DNA of 34,780 nt, taken from positions 1-34,780 of the forward strand of contig CACYMJ010000025.1 of the NCBI GenBank assembly GCA_902775485.1, given 5' to 3'. The DNA comes from an uncultured Lachnospiraceae bacterium (GTDB lineage: Bacteria > Bacillota > Clostridia > Lachnospirales > Lachnospiraceae). The notes below the pieces were generated by a model. That model was not told where the DNA came from, searched no databases, and worked only from the letters and a program-made list of their open reading frames with translations. The position numbers and the translations under genes are program-made. Positions within the stretch are counted from its first letter, which is position 1; the number at the start of each line of letters is the position of its first letter. Shown here piece by piece: positions 1-6,932 of the stretch.

Positions 1-79
1 CTATGGCAATAGGATTCAAGACTTCCTCAGGTTCCGGAGTATTCTTTAACGATTCATAATATCTTTTATAATTCATCAT
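1..79 (-). CDS. Partial small gene overlapping the end of the GNAT-like gene
   Basis: A minus-strand frame starts at tandem ATG codons at 77-79 and 74-76 and stays open to the window edge, reading MMNYKRYYESLKNTPEPEEV and then leaving the window. The start overlaps the last 14 bases of the GNAT-like gene, so translation is probably coupled to it. No family can be assigned from 26 residues. The arrangement (acetyltransferase-like gene followed by an overlapping small gene) suggests a two-gene unit, possibly toxin-antitoxin-like, but that is inference. Confidence 0.5.
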   Translation of the reverse strand, partial: MMNYKRYYESLKNTPEPEEVLNPIAI

Positions 80-611
80 CTGTCCATTCATACGTGTAAC
101 TCTCCTTTATCCTCTTCCCGGCTTCTTCAGGTATCAGAATCTGATAGGGATGTAACATATGTATTCTGATTGCATCAAAGTTTTCTACATAATGTTTTTC
201 CAATGTCTCGTTAGCCGCAAATCCGGTCATCTCACAGTTATATCCATATTCTTCGGATTTTGCGGCTGCTATTGCAAATAGATGGCCACCCACACCTAAA
301 TACTTCTTCTGTTCCACTATTTGTAAGTTGTTATGAGGAGCCGCAACCATCCATGAAACAAACGCCGCCTGCATATCCGTATCGTTCCGTATAGCAAGTA
401 GTCCTTGAATATCTACTGTTCCCTTGATTACCAAAGCGTAGATCTCATTATTCTTTGCCAGATCTGCCCAGGAAGTATACCAACCATTCTTTTTATTGTA
501 TTTTTGTAAAAAGCTGGAACGTTTTATTCTGATGACTTCTGTTTCGACATTTTCTCCTGTCAGGGCATCCTGTAAACACGGAGTCAAAACGTCAATATCT
601 ACGCAAATCAT
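66..611 (-). CDS. GNAT-like acyltransferase family protein (181 aa)
   Basis: The middle of the protein looks like a GNAT fold. A beta strand near residues 58-75 (ALVIKGTVDIQGLLAI) is followed by a glycine-rich loop GVGGH at 106-110 and a helix, as in the acetyl-CoA pyrophosphate loop (motif A, R/Q-x-x-G-x-G/A). Length fits a single GNAT domain with a short N-terminal extension (VDIDVLTPCL). The start is supported by GGAGGA upstream of the ATG at 609-611. A 9-bp palindrome lies just upstream. A small gene overlaps its 3' end. Substrate is unknown; the fold call rests on motif recognition, and an unrelated fold remains possible. Confidence 0.6.
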   Translation of the reverse strand: MICVDIDVLTPCLQDALTGENVETEVIRIKRSSFLQKYNKKNGWYTSWADLAKNNEIYALVIKGTVDIQGLLAIRNDTDMQAAFVSWMVAAPHNNLQIVEQKKYLGVGGHLFAIAAAKSEEYGYNCEMTGFAANETLEKHYVENFDAIRIHMLHPYQILIPEEAGKRIKESYTYEWTDDEL

Positions 612-630
612 AACAAATCCTCCGTATATA

Positions 631-655
631 TTTTACCATATCTATCATGGTAAAA
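631..655. promoter_or_regulatory. Perfect 9-bp palindrome upstream of the GNAT-like gene
   Basis: TTTTACCAT at 631-639 and ATGGTAAAA at 647-655 are exact reverse complements with a 7-nt centre. The site lies 20 bp upstream of the start codon, next to the ribosome binding site, where a repressor or an mRNA hairpin could act. No T-run follows on the minus strand, so it is not a typical terminator. Function is inferred from position only. Confidence 0.4.
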
Positions 656-684
656 CTATAATAATCAATACATAACAAGAGGAT

Positions 685-706
685 AAAAACCTCAATCAGT
701 GAGGCT
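685..706 (-). terminator. Probable intrinsic terminator (minus strand)
   Basis: On the minus strand CCTCA-CTGAT-TGAGG is followed directly by TTTTT. The stem is 5 bp, 7 bp if flanking G-T and A-T pairs are counted. It lies downstream of the toxin-like genes and would end their transcript before the GNAT-like gene. Confidence 0.5.
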
Positions 707-783
707 TAATATGAGACTTATCCCGCATAAGCTCAGGCGTACATACGGAACCGCTCTTTACAACAAAACCGCCTAAATAAATT

Positions 784-817
784 AAAGGCTATCGGAGTTG
801 CCTCGTCAAGCCTTTTT
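784..817. terminator. Terminator-like hairpin, possibly bidirectional
   Basis: AAAGGCT (784-790) pairs with AGCCTTT (809-815) around an 18-nt loop. Five T residues follow on the plus strand and a T-rich tail on the minus strand. It sits about 95 bp past the stop of the nuclease frame. The long loop makes it weak. Confidence 0.3.
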
Positions 818-909
818 GCTGCGTTTTGGAGCATTTGGGTTTTATGAAACAATTATACACGTCATTATACCCTTGCTCTCATGTCTTAGTACAAAACATG
901 TAGTTGTTT

Positions 910-1188
910 TCAATTGGCATTTTTATTCAGTTTCTTTCTTAAACGCATTTGATTATGAGTGTTTTCTATGGCTTCATTCAGTCCGAGGGCTGAACTAGCA
1001 TAGTTTTCTCTGACAAGGGACATTCTTTTTCCTTTTATTGAATCGTTTACAACATCAGAAAGAGCCTTGAAATCTTGTTGTATTCCTATTCCTCCAGTAT
1101 GTCCGAAAACCTGATTTATCTCTGAGGGTATCATTCGAATGGTGTGTCGATCTCCACATTCATGCCAAGTCAAGCTGTTTTTTTTCAT
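910..1188 (-). CDS. HNH/Endo VII superfamily toxin-type nuclease domain (WHE-like), probably separated by a frameshift
   Basis: The 92-aa frame carries LTWHE (residues 6-10), a hydrophobic-P-S-E-I segment (RMIPSEIN) and GHTGG (29-33). This order matches the LHH/WHH/GH-E nuclease families of the HNH/Endo VII superfamily, known as C-terminal toxin domains of polymorphic toxins. The ATG at 1186-1188 has no good ribosome binding site; the only purine-rich stretch is about 25 nt upstream. The frame is open back to 1218 and there reads GVTSSDVDDY, a natural lead-in to the domain. It overlaps the end of the acidic 318-aa protein in the -1 frame. I therefore think this was, or is by frameshifting, the C-terminus of that protein. 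Family call moderate; activity unknown. Confidence 0.55.
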   Translation of the reverse strand: MKKNSLTWHECGDRHTIRMIPSEINQVFGHTGGIGIQQDFKALSDVVNDSIKGKRMSLVRENYASSALGLNEAIENTHNQMRLRKKLNKNAN

Positions 1189-1211
1189 GTAATCGTCTAC
1201 ATCTGATGACG

Positions 1212-2168
1212 TTACTCCTCAAGCTTGTCTTCTATTTCGGATTCTTTGCTTGAATCTAGCGCGTCACCGTTTTCATATTCATCTAAGGCCGGTTCTTGTA
1301 AGGGAGGTTCCTCGGGATCTTGGTCAAAATGTACATTTCCCATTTCATAATCGCTCTCACTCGCTTGAACAGTAGCAGTATCATTATTCCAATCTGATTC
1401 ATCTTCCTCAATGTCTAAATCAGAGCCATTATTCTCATTGATTGTTTCAGAATCGGGCATGGAGACTTCCTCCGATAATATGGGACTTTTCATATTTTCA
1501 GAGCCATAATCAGAGGGTTCTTCATTTGTTAGATCATAGTCTACTAAAGCATTGTGTTCTTTCGAATCCAAATCATAAGACAACCCCTGGTCTTTAGAGT
1601 GCAGTTCTTCCCAACCGCTTTTCTCGTTTTTCATTATTTCTTCAAGTTCAGGGCTTTCTTCGGGTAAATCAAAAACCTTGACTAATTGCTGCCGAACATC
1701 ATTTAGGTACTGTTCTTCGTTGTCGTCAGTTCCAGTTTCTAATCTTGACACACGGTTATAAATTGATTTAGCCTCATAGCTATCAACGTCATTGTTCTTA
1801 TCAGGATCAATAGTTTCGTCTGATATAGTATCTAAAGGAATACTATTCTCCAAATCCTCATGAATATCCTCCCTCCCCTCATCCAGTAAAACACTATTGG
1901 CAGTTTGGAAATCCATATTTATCAACGAACTGCGTAATTCTTTTAATTCATTAATGTCGTTAGACGAATCAATTATTTCATTTATTCTAGAAAGAGAATG
2001 ATAGTCGGGTGATTCTATGCTAATTTCTTCCACATCATATTCTCCACCATCAGAAATGTCATCTAGAGTATCAAAAGCAGATAACTCGTCAGAGTCATCT
2101 GGAATCTCAAAATCTGTAGTTTCGGTTATTTCAGAATTAGTATCTTCAACATATTCTTCATAATCCAT
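1212..2168 (-). CDS. Very acidic 318-aa protein, possible N-terminal part of a nuclease toxin
   Basis: The protein is dominated by Asp, Glu, Ser and Asn with few Lys or Arg and almost no Cys, and has no signal peptide or membrane segment. Residues about 55-90 (LSRINEIIDSSNDINELKEL) and 130-185 could form helices; the rest looks disordered. AGGGG lies about 9 nt upstream of the ATG, so the start is sound, and the preceding Cys-rich gene ends 17 nt upstream. The stop codon falls where the nuclease-like frame is already open in -1. It may be the carrier part of a toxin, a DNA-mimic-like acidic partner, or unrelated; I recognise no family. Confidence 0.6.
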   Translation of the reverse strand: MDYEEYVEDTNSEITETTDFEIPDDSDELSAFDTLDDISDGGEYDVEEISIESPDYHSLSRINEIIDSSNDINELKELRSSLINMDFQTANSVLLDEGREDIHEDLENSIPLDTISDETIDPDKNNDVDSYEAKSIYNRVSRLETGTDDNEEQYLNDVRQQLVKVFDLPEESPELEEIMKNEKSGWEELHSKDQGLSYDLDSKEHNALVDYDLTNEEPSDYGSENMKSPILSEEVSMPDSETINENNGSDLDIEEDESDWNNDTATVQASESDYEMGNVHFDQDPEEPPLQEPALDEYENGDALDSSKESEIEDKLEE

Positions 2169-2185
2169 ACTTTGGTACCCCTCAT

Positions 2186-2527
2186 TTATTCCTCGTCCGG
2201 AAACTCTTTTATTACTCGCATTTTATCCTTCTCATTTATAGTATAAGGCATTTCCAAGGCTATTTTTCTTAATAGTTTTATTCTTGAACACATCTGAAAT
2301 CTCTTAATATTTTTGCTATTAAATTTACTGAAATCAGCCTTCATTAGTATCGGAAGATTGAATATAAGCTTTCGGATATCTTTTTCTGAATTGATTTCTC
2401 GCCTATAAATTGAAAAAGCACTATTTGAAATATAATCCGCATTTGATCGAAGAATGAAATCGCAGCTTTTGTCACAGTAATGACAGTATTTGCATGTGTT
2501 TATGATATCAGATGTTTCGTCACACAA
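2186..2527 (-). CDS. Small Cys-rich protein, possibly N-terminally truncated (113 aa)
   Basis: The N-terminus holds a cluster C12-x2-C15-x2-C18-x3-C22, which looks like a zinc- or Fe-S-binding knuckle, followed by a Lys/Arg-rich helical part. The only upstream start is a TTG directly after an in-frame TGA, with no ribosome binding site. Either the 5' part of the gene has been lost or translation starts further in, for example at MKADF. Its 3' end lies 17 nt from the acidic gene, so the two are probably co-transcribed. Function unknown. Confidence 0.45.
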   Translation of the reverse strand: MCDETSDIINTCKYCHYCDKSCDFILRSNADYISNSAFSIYRREINSEKDIRKLIFNLPILMKADFSKFNSKNIKRFQMCSRIKLLRKIALEMPYTINEKDKMRVIKEFPDEE

Positions 2528-2628
2528 CTGTCATACACCCGTACACCAGAAAATTACATACATAGAACGCCGGCAAGTTCCTGTAACTCGCCGACATCCT
2601 ACTTTGCTTTATTAGGGAGGTTTACAAA

Positions 2629-2706
2629 ATGAAAAAGAGTTTTTGGCTAATTTCTTATCTGTTATCTTATATATCGTCACATATGACAGGAAACATTACA
2701 GTTTGA
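2629..2706 (+). CDS. 25-aa hydrophobic micropeptide with a strong ribosome binding site
   Basis: GGGAGG at 2615-2620 stands 8 nt before the ATG at 2629. The frame reads MKKSFWLISYLLSYISSHMT plus five more residues, then TGA. The two lysines followed by a hydrophobic stretch resemble a small membrane peptide or a signal peptide cut short. It is one of few plus-strand signals here and stops 7 bp before the stop of the convergent HAD-like gene. It may be the 5' remnant of a deleted secreted-protein gene, a leader peptide or a small toxin. Confidence 0.35.
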   Translation: MKKSFWLISYLLSYISSHMTGNITV

Positions 2707-2713
2707 GATTATT

Positions 2714-3184
2714 CTATCCTGCTATTTTTTTATCGAGCTTTGAAAGAAGCTTTGATGCCCGCTTAGCATCTGTTTCCGTAAATCCCGTCTCAGGATCTAT
2801 AAAGAATATATGGGACCCTGTCCTTTCATATTCATCGGGATTTCCGTCGATTACTATGTAGTTTAGCGGTTTATGGAAATACAGAAACCTCTCTATCTCC
2901 TTTTCTCTTGGTCTTCCTTTAAGATACGGTGTCTTGGCATATATCTTAAGGCCGTATGCCTTGAAGATTTCCTCAAGTTCTTTAATGTATGGTGCATTGT
3001 TTTCATCTCCGGGGCCGTTAAAGCCGATCCTCCAGGAAGATGTCAGTATCGGTATGAGGTTATTCTGGGAAAGGAAATGGCAGAAGAAGTTTACCAATCC
3101 ATAATTGATCGTAAACGGCTTTTTCCAGTCGCTCGATCTGTTTAAGAGCCCGTCTACATTGAAGAAACAATACCTTCTTTTCAT
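2714..3184 (-). CDS. HAD-like protein of the 'Swiss army knife' RNA-repair HAD type, nucleophile replaced
   Basis: The order of motifs fits the HAD domain known from Swiss-army-knife RNA repair proteins (HAD_SAK). It has FFNVDGLLN at 7-15 (motif I, normally DxDG), ILTSSWR at 46-52 (motif II Ser/Thr), GRPREKEIERF at 90-100, and YIVIDG at 109-114 (acidic motif). In motif I the usual nucleophilic Asp is Asn9 (codon AAT), while the second Asp (D11) is kept. Classical phosphatase chemistry is therefore unlikely unless the protein works differently. AAGGCGGTG upstream of the ATG supports the start. It is a stand-alone 156-aa domain. Confidence 0.65.
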   Translation of the reverse strand: MKRRYCFFNVDGLLNRSSDWKKPFTINYGLVNFFCHFLSQNNLIPILTSSWRIGFNGPGDENNAPYIKELEEIFKAYGLKIYAKTPYLKGRPREKEIERFLYFHKPLNYIVIDGNPDEYERTGSHIFFIDPETGFTETDAKRASKLLSKLDKKIAG

Positions 3185-3211
3185 ATGATCACCGCCTTTC
3201 GGGATCCGTCG

Positions 3212-3234
3212 ATATAGTATCTCTTCTACTATAT
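3212..3234. promoter_or_regulatory. 8-bp palindrome upstream of the HAD-like gene
   Basis: ATATAGTA (3212-3219) and TACTATAT (3227-3234) are exact reverse complements around a 7-nt loop, about 28 bp before the HAD-like start codon. It could be an operator or leader hairpin. It has no T-run and no other support. Confidence 0.3.
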
Positions 3235-3274
3235 ATTTCGGCTAAAAGGCGTGAATAATACAGTGATTTTAGGC

Positions 3275-3523
3275 TCAGATTATTCCTGATACAACAAGAA
3301 AGCCGCAGACAAGTCCTACGATAAGTCCCGTGAAATGTCCAATGGAATCAATCCTCTTTGATGCAGTCATCATTGCCATGATAAGAAGTGTCGGAGCTAC
3401 CGATGCAAGTGCTGACAGTCCTTTAAAAGATATCGCGATCATAATATATATACCAAGAAGCCCGCAGATAACGCCCGAAGCCCCTATCGATCTGGTATAT
3501 GGTGATTTTATCTTATGAATTCG
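3275..3523 (-). pseudogene. Rhomboid protease, C-terminal fragment
   Basis: The minus-strand frame from 3523 to the TGA at 3275-3277 encodes a GASGVICGLLG segment (the GxSG catalytic serine motif of rhomboid TM4), a hydrophobic stretch, and GHFTGLIVGLVCGF (the TM6 His followed by GxxxG-type packing). A TAG at 3524-3526 closes the frame upstream and no ATG precedes the serine motif, so the first three membrane segments are missing. It is most simply a decayed rhomboid intramembrane serine protease gene. The surviving codons are otherwise intact, so the loss may be recent. Confidence 0.6.
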
Positions 3524-3580
3524 CTACATTGCGAAACATTACTTTTTCTGCAATATCTCTATTCACCGTATATATCTAGC

Positions 3581-3624
3581 AAATAAAAAAACCGCGATAG
3601 AACATAAATGCTCTTTCGCGGTTT
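3581..3624 (-). terminator. Intrinsic terminator of groES-groEL
   Basis: AAACCGCGA (3589-3597) and TCGCGGTTT (3616-3624) form a 9-bp stem. On the minus strand the hairpin is followed by a T-rich run (complement of 3581-3591). It lies 36 bp after the groEL stop codon. Confidence 0.85.
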
Positions 3625-3660
3625 CCTGTTTACTATCTGCGTATAGCTCAAAGTTAACGC

Positions 3661-5298
<1,638 letters not shown>

Positions 5299-5305
5299 TC
5301 AGATA

Positions 5306-5590
5306 TTATTCGATCACAGCCAAAATATCATTCTGCTTAACTACGATGAACTCTTCGTCGTCAAGCTTAACCTCTGTTCCGGCATACTTGGAATAGATGA
5401 CCTTCTGGCCAACCTTAACCTGCATTGCTACTTCCTTGCCGTCGACCATTCCGCCGGGACCTACTGCAATAACTTCCGCCTGCTGGGGCTTCTCCTTGCT
5501 CTGGCCGGGAAGAACGATTCCGGACTTGGTTGTTTCTTCAGCTTCAAGCTGTTTAAGTACGACTCTGTCGCCAAGTGGTGATAACTTCAT
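5306..5590 (-). CDS. groES: Co-chaperonin GroES (10 kDa chaperonin)
   Basis: The 94-aa co-chaperonin caps the GroEL cage. The sequence starts [13 protein letters not shown]. The mobile-loop region ([11 protein letters not shown]) is near residues 18-28, and the protein ends in NDILAVIE. The start is the ATG at 5588-5590, with AGGAGG 8 nt upstream. A longer frame running to 5647 would pass through the operator and is not real. It is the first gene of groES-groEL. Confidence 0.97.
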   Translation of the reverse strand: MKLSPLGDRVVLKQLEAEETTKSGIVLPGQSKEKPQQAEVIAVGPGGMVDGKEVAMQVKVGQKVIYSKYAGTEVKLDDEEFIVVKQNDILAVIE

Positions 5591-5636
5591 AATATAGCCT
5601 CCTTTATATTTATTTTTATGTTTTCTTAGAGATTTG

Positions 5637-5663
5637 TTAGCACTCATTCGAGTCGAGTGCTAA
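5637..5663. promoter_or_regulatory. CIRCE operator (HrcA binding site)
   Basis: TTAGCACTC-N9-GAGTGCTAA is an exact match to the CIRCE inverted repeat bound by HrcA. It sits between the -10 box and the groES ribosome binding site, so it would block transcription of groESL until heat stress or misfolded protein inactivates HrcA. hrcA itself is not in this window. Confidence 0.97.
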
Positions 5664-5675
5664 TCACCAGAAAAT

Positions 5676-5704
5676 AATCTAGCACCTGACCGGATATATG
5701 TCAA
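5676..5704 (-). promoter_or_regulatory. Sigma-A promoter of groES-groEL
   Basis: On the minus strand the -35 box is TTGACA (5699-5704) and the -10 box TAGATT (5676-5681), separated by 17 bp. The expected start is near 5669, immediately before CIRCE. The region around the -35 box carries imperfect half-site-like AGCAC/GTGCT elements. Confidence 0.85.
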
Positions 5705-5767
5705 GTGCTATCTCGAATTTATTATTGGCAATTGATTGTGAGCTTTGATGTATATCCAAGACCTGTT

Positions 5768-6178
5768 TTAGCCGTTTTTTATCTCATTGAGATACTCATC
5801 GTAATCTCTTATATACTCACTTCCGTCATAATGGGTGCTTGCCAGTACAAGAAGGACCGAATCATCTGAGAAATCATACATCTCTTTCCAGATCATCTTT
5901 GGAATGTATACCCCTTCCATAGGACGATTAAGCTCGACTATTTCTTTATTCTGTCCATCAGTTATCATAACCTTTGATGAACCTGCCACATTTATGAGTA
6001 CAAACTCCGAATCGCGATTGGCATGCTGACCCCTTACAACATCATTGTCTGATCCATAAATATAAAACACTCTTTCTATTTTAAATGGTATATCCATTTC
6101 CCCCTCGGCAACGACAAGTTTTCCCCTCTCGTCACCCAGATCAGCAAATTGAAGTTTTCTGTATAATTCACGTGTCAT
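5768..6178 (-). CDS. WxcM/FdtA-like sugar 3,4-ketoisomerase family protein
   Basis: A 136-aa single cupin domain (family of FdtA/QdtA, dTDP-4-oxo-6-deoxyglucose 3,4-ketoisomerases). The hallmark RGQHANRDSEFVLINVAGS lies near residues 49-67. FdtA/QdtA carry HAH at this place; here the second His is Asn, so the exact reaction may differ. It follows the hexapeptide acetyltransferase by 19 bp, the same pairing seen in 3-acetamido-3,6-dideoxyhexose pathways. The aminotransferase that normally works between them is not in the window. It is the last gene of the add-dgt operon; I saw no clear terminator after it. Confidence 0.75.
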   Translation of the reverse strand: MTRELYRKLQFADLGDERGKLVVAEGEMDIPFKIERVFYIYGSDNDVVRGQHANRDSEFVLINVAGSSKVMITDGQNKEIVELNRPMEGVYIPKMIWKEMYDFSDDSVLLVLASTHYDGSEYIRDYDEYLNEIKNG

Positions 6179-6197
6179 TTCATCTATCCTCGTCAGA

Positions 6198-6929
6198 TCA
6201 ATTACAGTTATTCTTCAAAAACTCTTTGGGATTAGCGAATTCATGGGCATGTTCCCTTATCCATGCTTCATCTTTATCCCACCACTTAAGTTCCAAAAGT
6301 TTTGCCTTTGTATCATCATCAAACCTGTCACCGATCTTCCTGGCAGGAACCCCGGCATATATTGTGTACGGTTCTACATCCTTTACAACAAGACTTCCGG
6401 CGCCGACCACCGCTCCATCCCCTATCGTGACTCCGTCACATACGGATACACTGTATCCGATCCATACGTCGTTTCCTATGGAAATATTATATCCGTTTTC
6501 CTTATCGGCCCATGCCGCCTCATCATAAGAGGTTTCGGAAACGTACGTATACCCGAACTGTGCCTCCTTGGAAAAGAACGCGGGATGAACTGCTATATTC
6601 TCACCCTTGACGGGGTGTCTGCCTATCAATGTATGTATATCTCCTATACATGAATAATTCCCGATCCTGGTGTTGCTTATGATCGCATTATTACCGATCA
6701 TAGTGCTGTATCCGACCGTTACGTTATCAAGTCTGGCTCCGTCACCGATATGATCCCTTCCGGCCAAATGCGATCCGCCCCTGATAAAAGCGCCCTTTCC
6801 GATCATACTGTCAGTTCTGCGCTCTATCCCCATCTTTACAAACGGAAATACAAGCTTCCTGTAAACAAACGATCCCGCATCGCTGATCTTTCTCTTTATA
6901 AACTTTCCGGTAGATTCCATTTGGCTCAT
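6198..6929 (-). CDS. CatB/XAT-type hexapeptide-repeat acetyltransferase
   Basis: The 243-aa protein has repeated [I/V]G-x4 turns from residue 43 to 100 and again at 150-195 (left-handed beta helix). An insertion holds GRHPV (His105 as the likely catalytic base) and HPAFFS, typical of xenobiotic acetyltransferases and of sugar N-acetyltransferases such as FdtC/QdtC. An N-terminal helix-rich extension of about 40 residues is unusual, with aromatic and basic residues that may touch the membrane. The start codon lies 3 bp after the dgt stop. Paired with the FdtA-like gene it probably acetylates an amino sugar for surface glycans; the substrate is inferred. Confidence 0.8.
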   Translation of the reverse strand: MSQMESTGKFIKRKISDAGSFVYRKLVFPFVKMGIERRTDSMIGKGAFIRGGSHLAGRDHIGDGARLDNVTVGYSTMIGNNAIISNTRIGNYSCIGDIHTLIGRHPVKGENIAVHPAFFSKEAQFGYTYVSETSYDEAAWADKENGYNISIGNDVWIGYSVSVCDGVTIGDGAVVGAGSLVVKDVEPYTIYAGVPARKIGDRFDDDTKAKLLELKWWDKDEAWIREHAHEFANPKEFLKNNCN

Positions 6930-6932
6930 AGT

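Larger units (their letters stand above)
612..909. other. Gene-poor stretch with two terminator-like hairpins
   Basis: I see no convincing gene here. On the minus strand a 33-codon frame (MLQNAAKRLDEATP...) crosses it, and a plus-strand frame runs from 798, but neither has a ribosome binding site. The stretch holds the palindrome at 631-655 and two terminator-like hairpins at 685-706 and 784-817. GGATAA at 681-686 and TTATCC further on could enclose the first hairpin, so a structured RNA is possible, but I recognise no RNA family. Confidence 0.4.

Noticed and set aside
660-815. Possible riboswitch or guide RNA suggested by several paired stretches
   Set aside because: No conserved core of a known riboswitch or of transposon-associated RNA was recognised; two terminator-like hairpins explain most of the pairing.
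798-998. Plus-strand 66-codon frame
   Set aside because: It overlaps the nuclease frame on the other strand, has no ribosome binding site and no protein-like pattern.
1206-1222. Programmed -1 frameshift site between the acidic and nuclease frames
   Set aside because: No X-XXY-YYZ slippery heptamer or downstream pseudoknot is visible, so I keep only an unexplained frame change.
3330-3518. Plus-strand 62-codon frame
   Set aside because: The opposite strand encodes recognisable rhomboid motifs over the same bases.
5306-5647. 113-codon version of groES
   Set aside because: The extra N-terminus would be read from within CIRCE; the ATG at 5588-5590 has AGGAGG and the conserved start [10 protein letters not shown].
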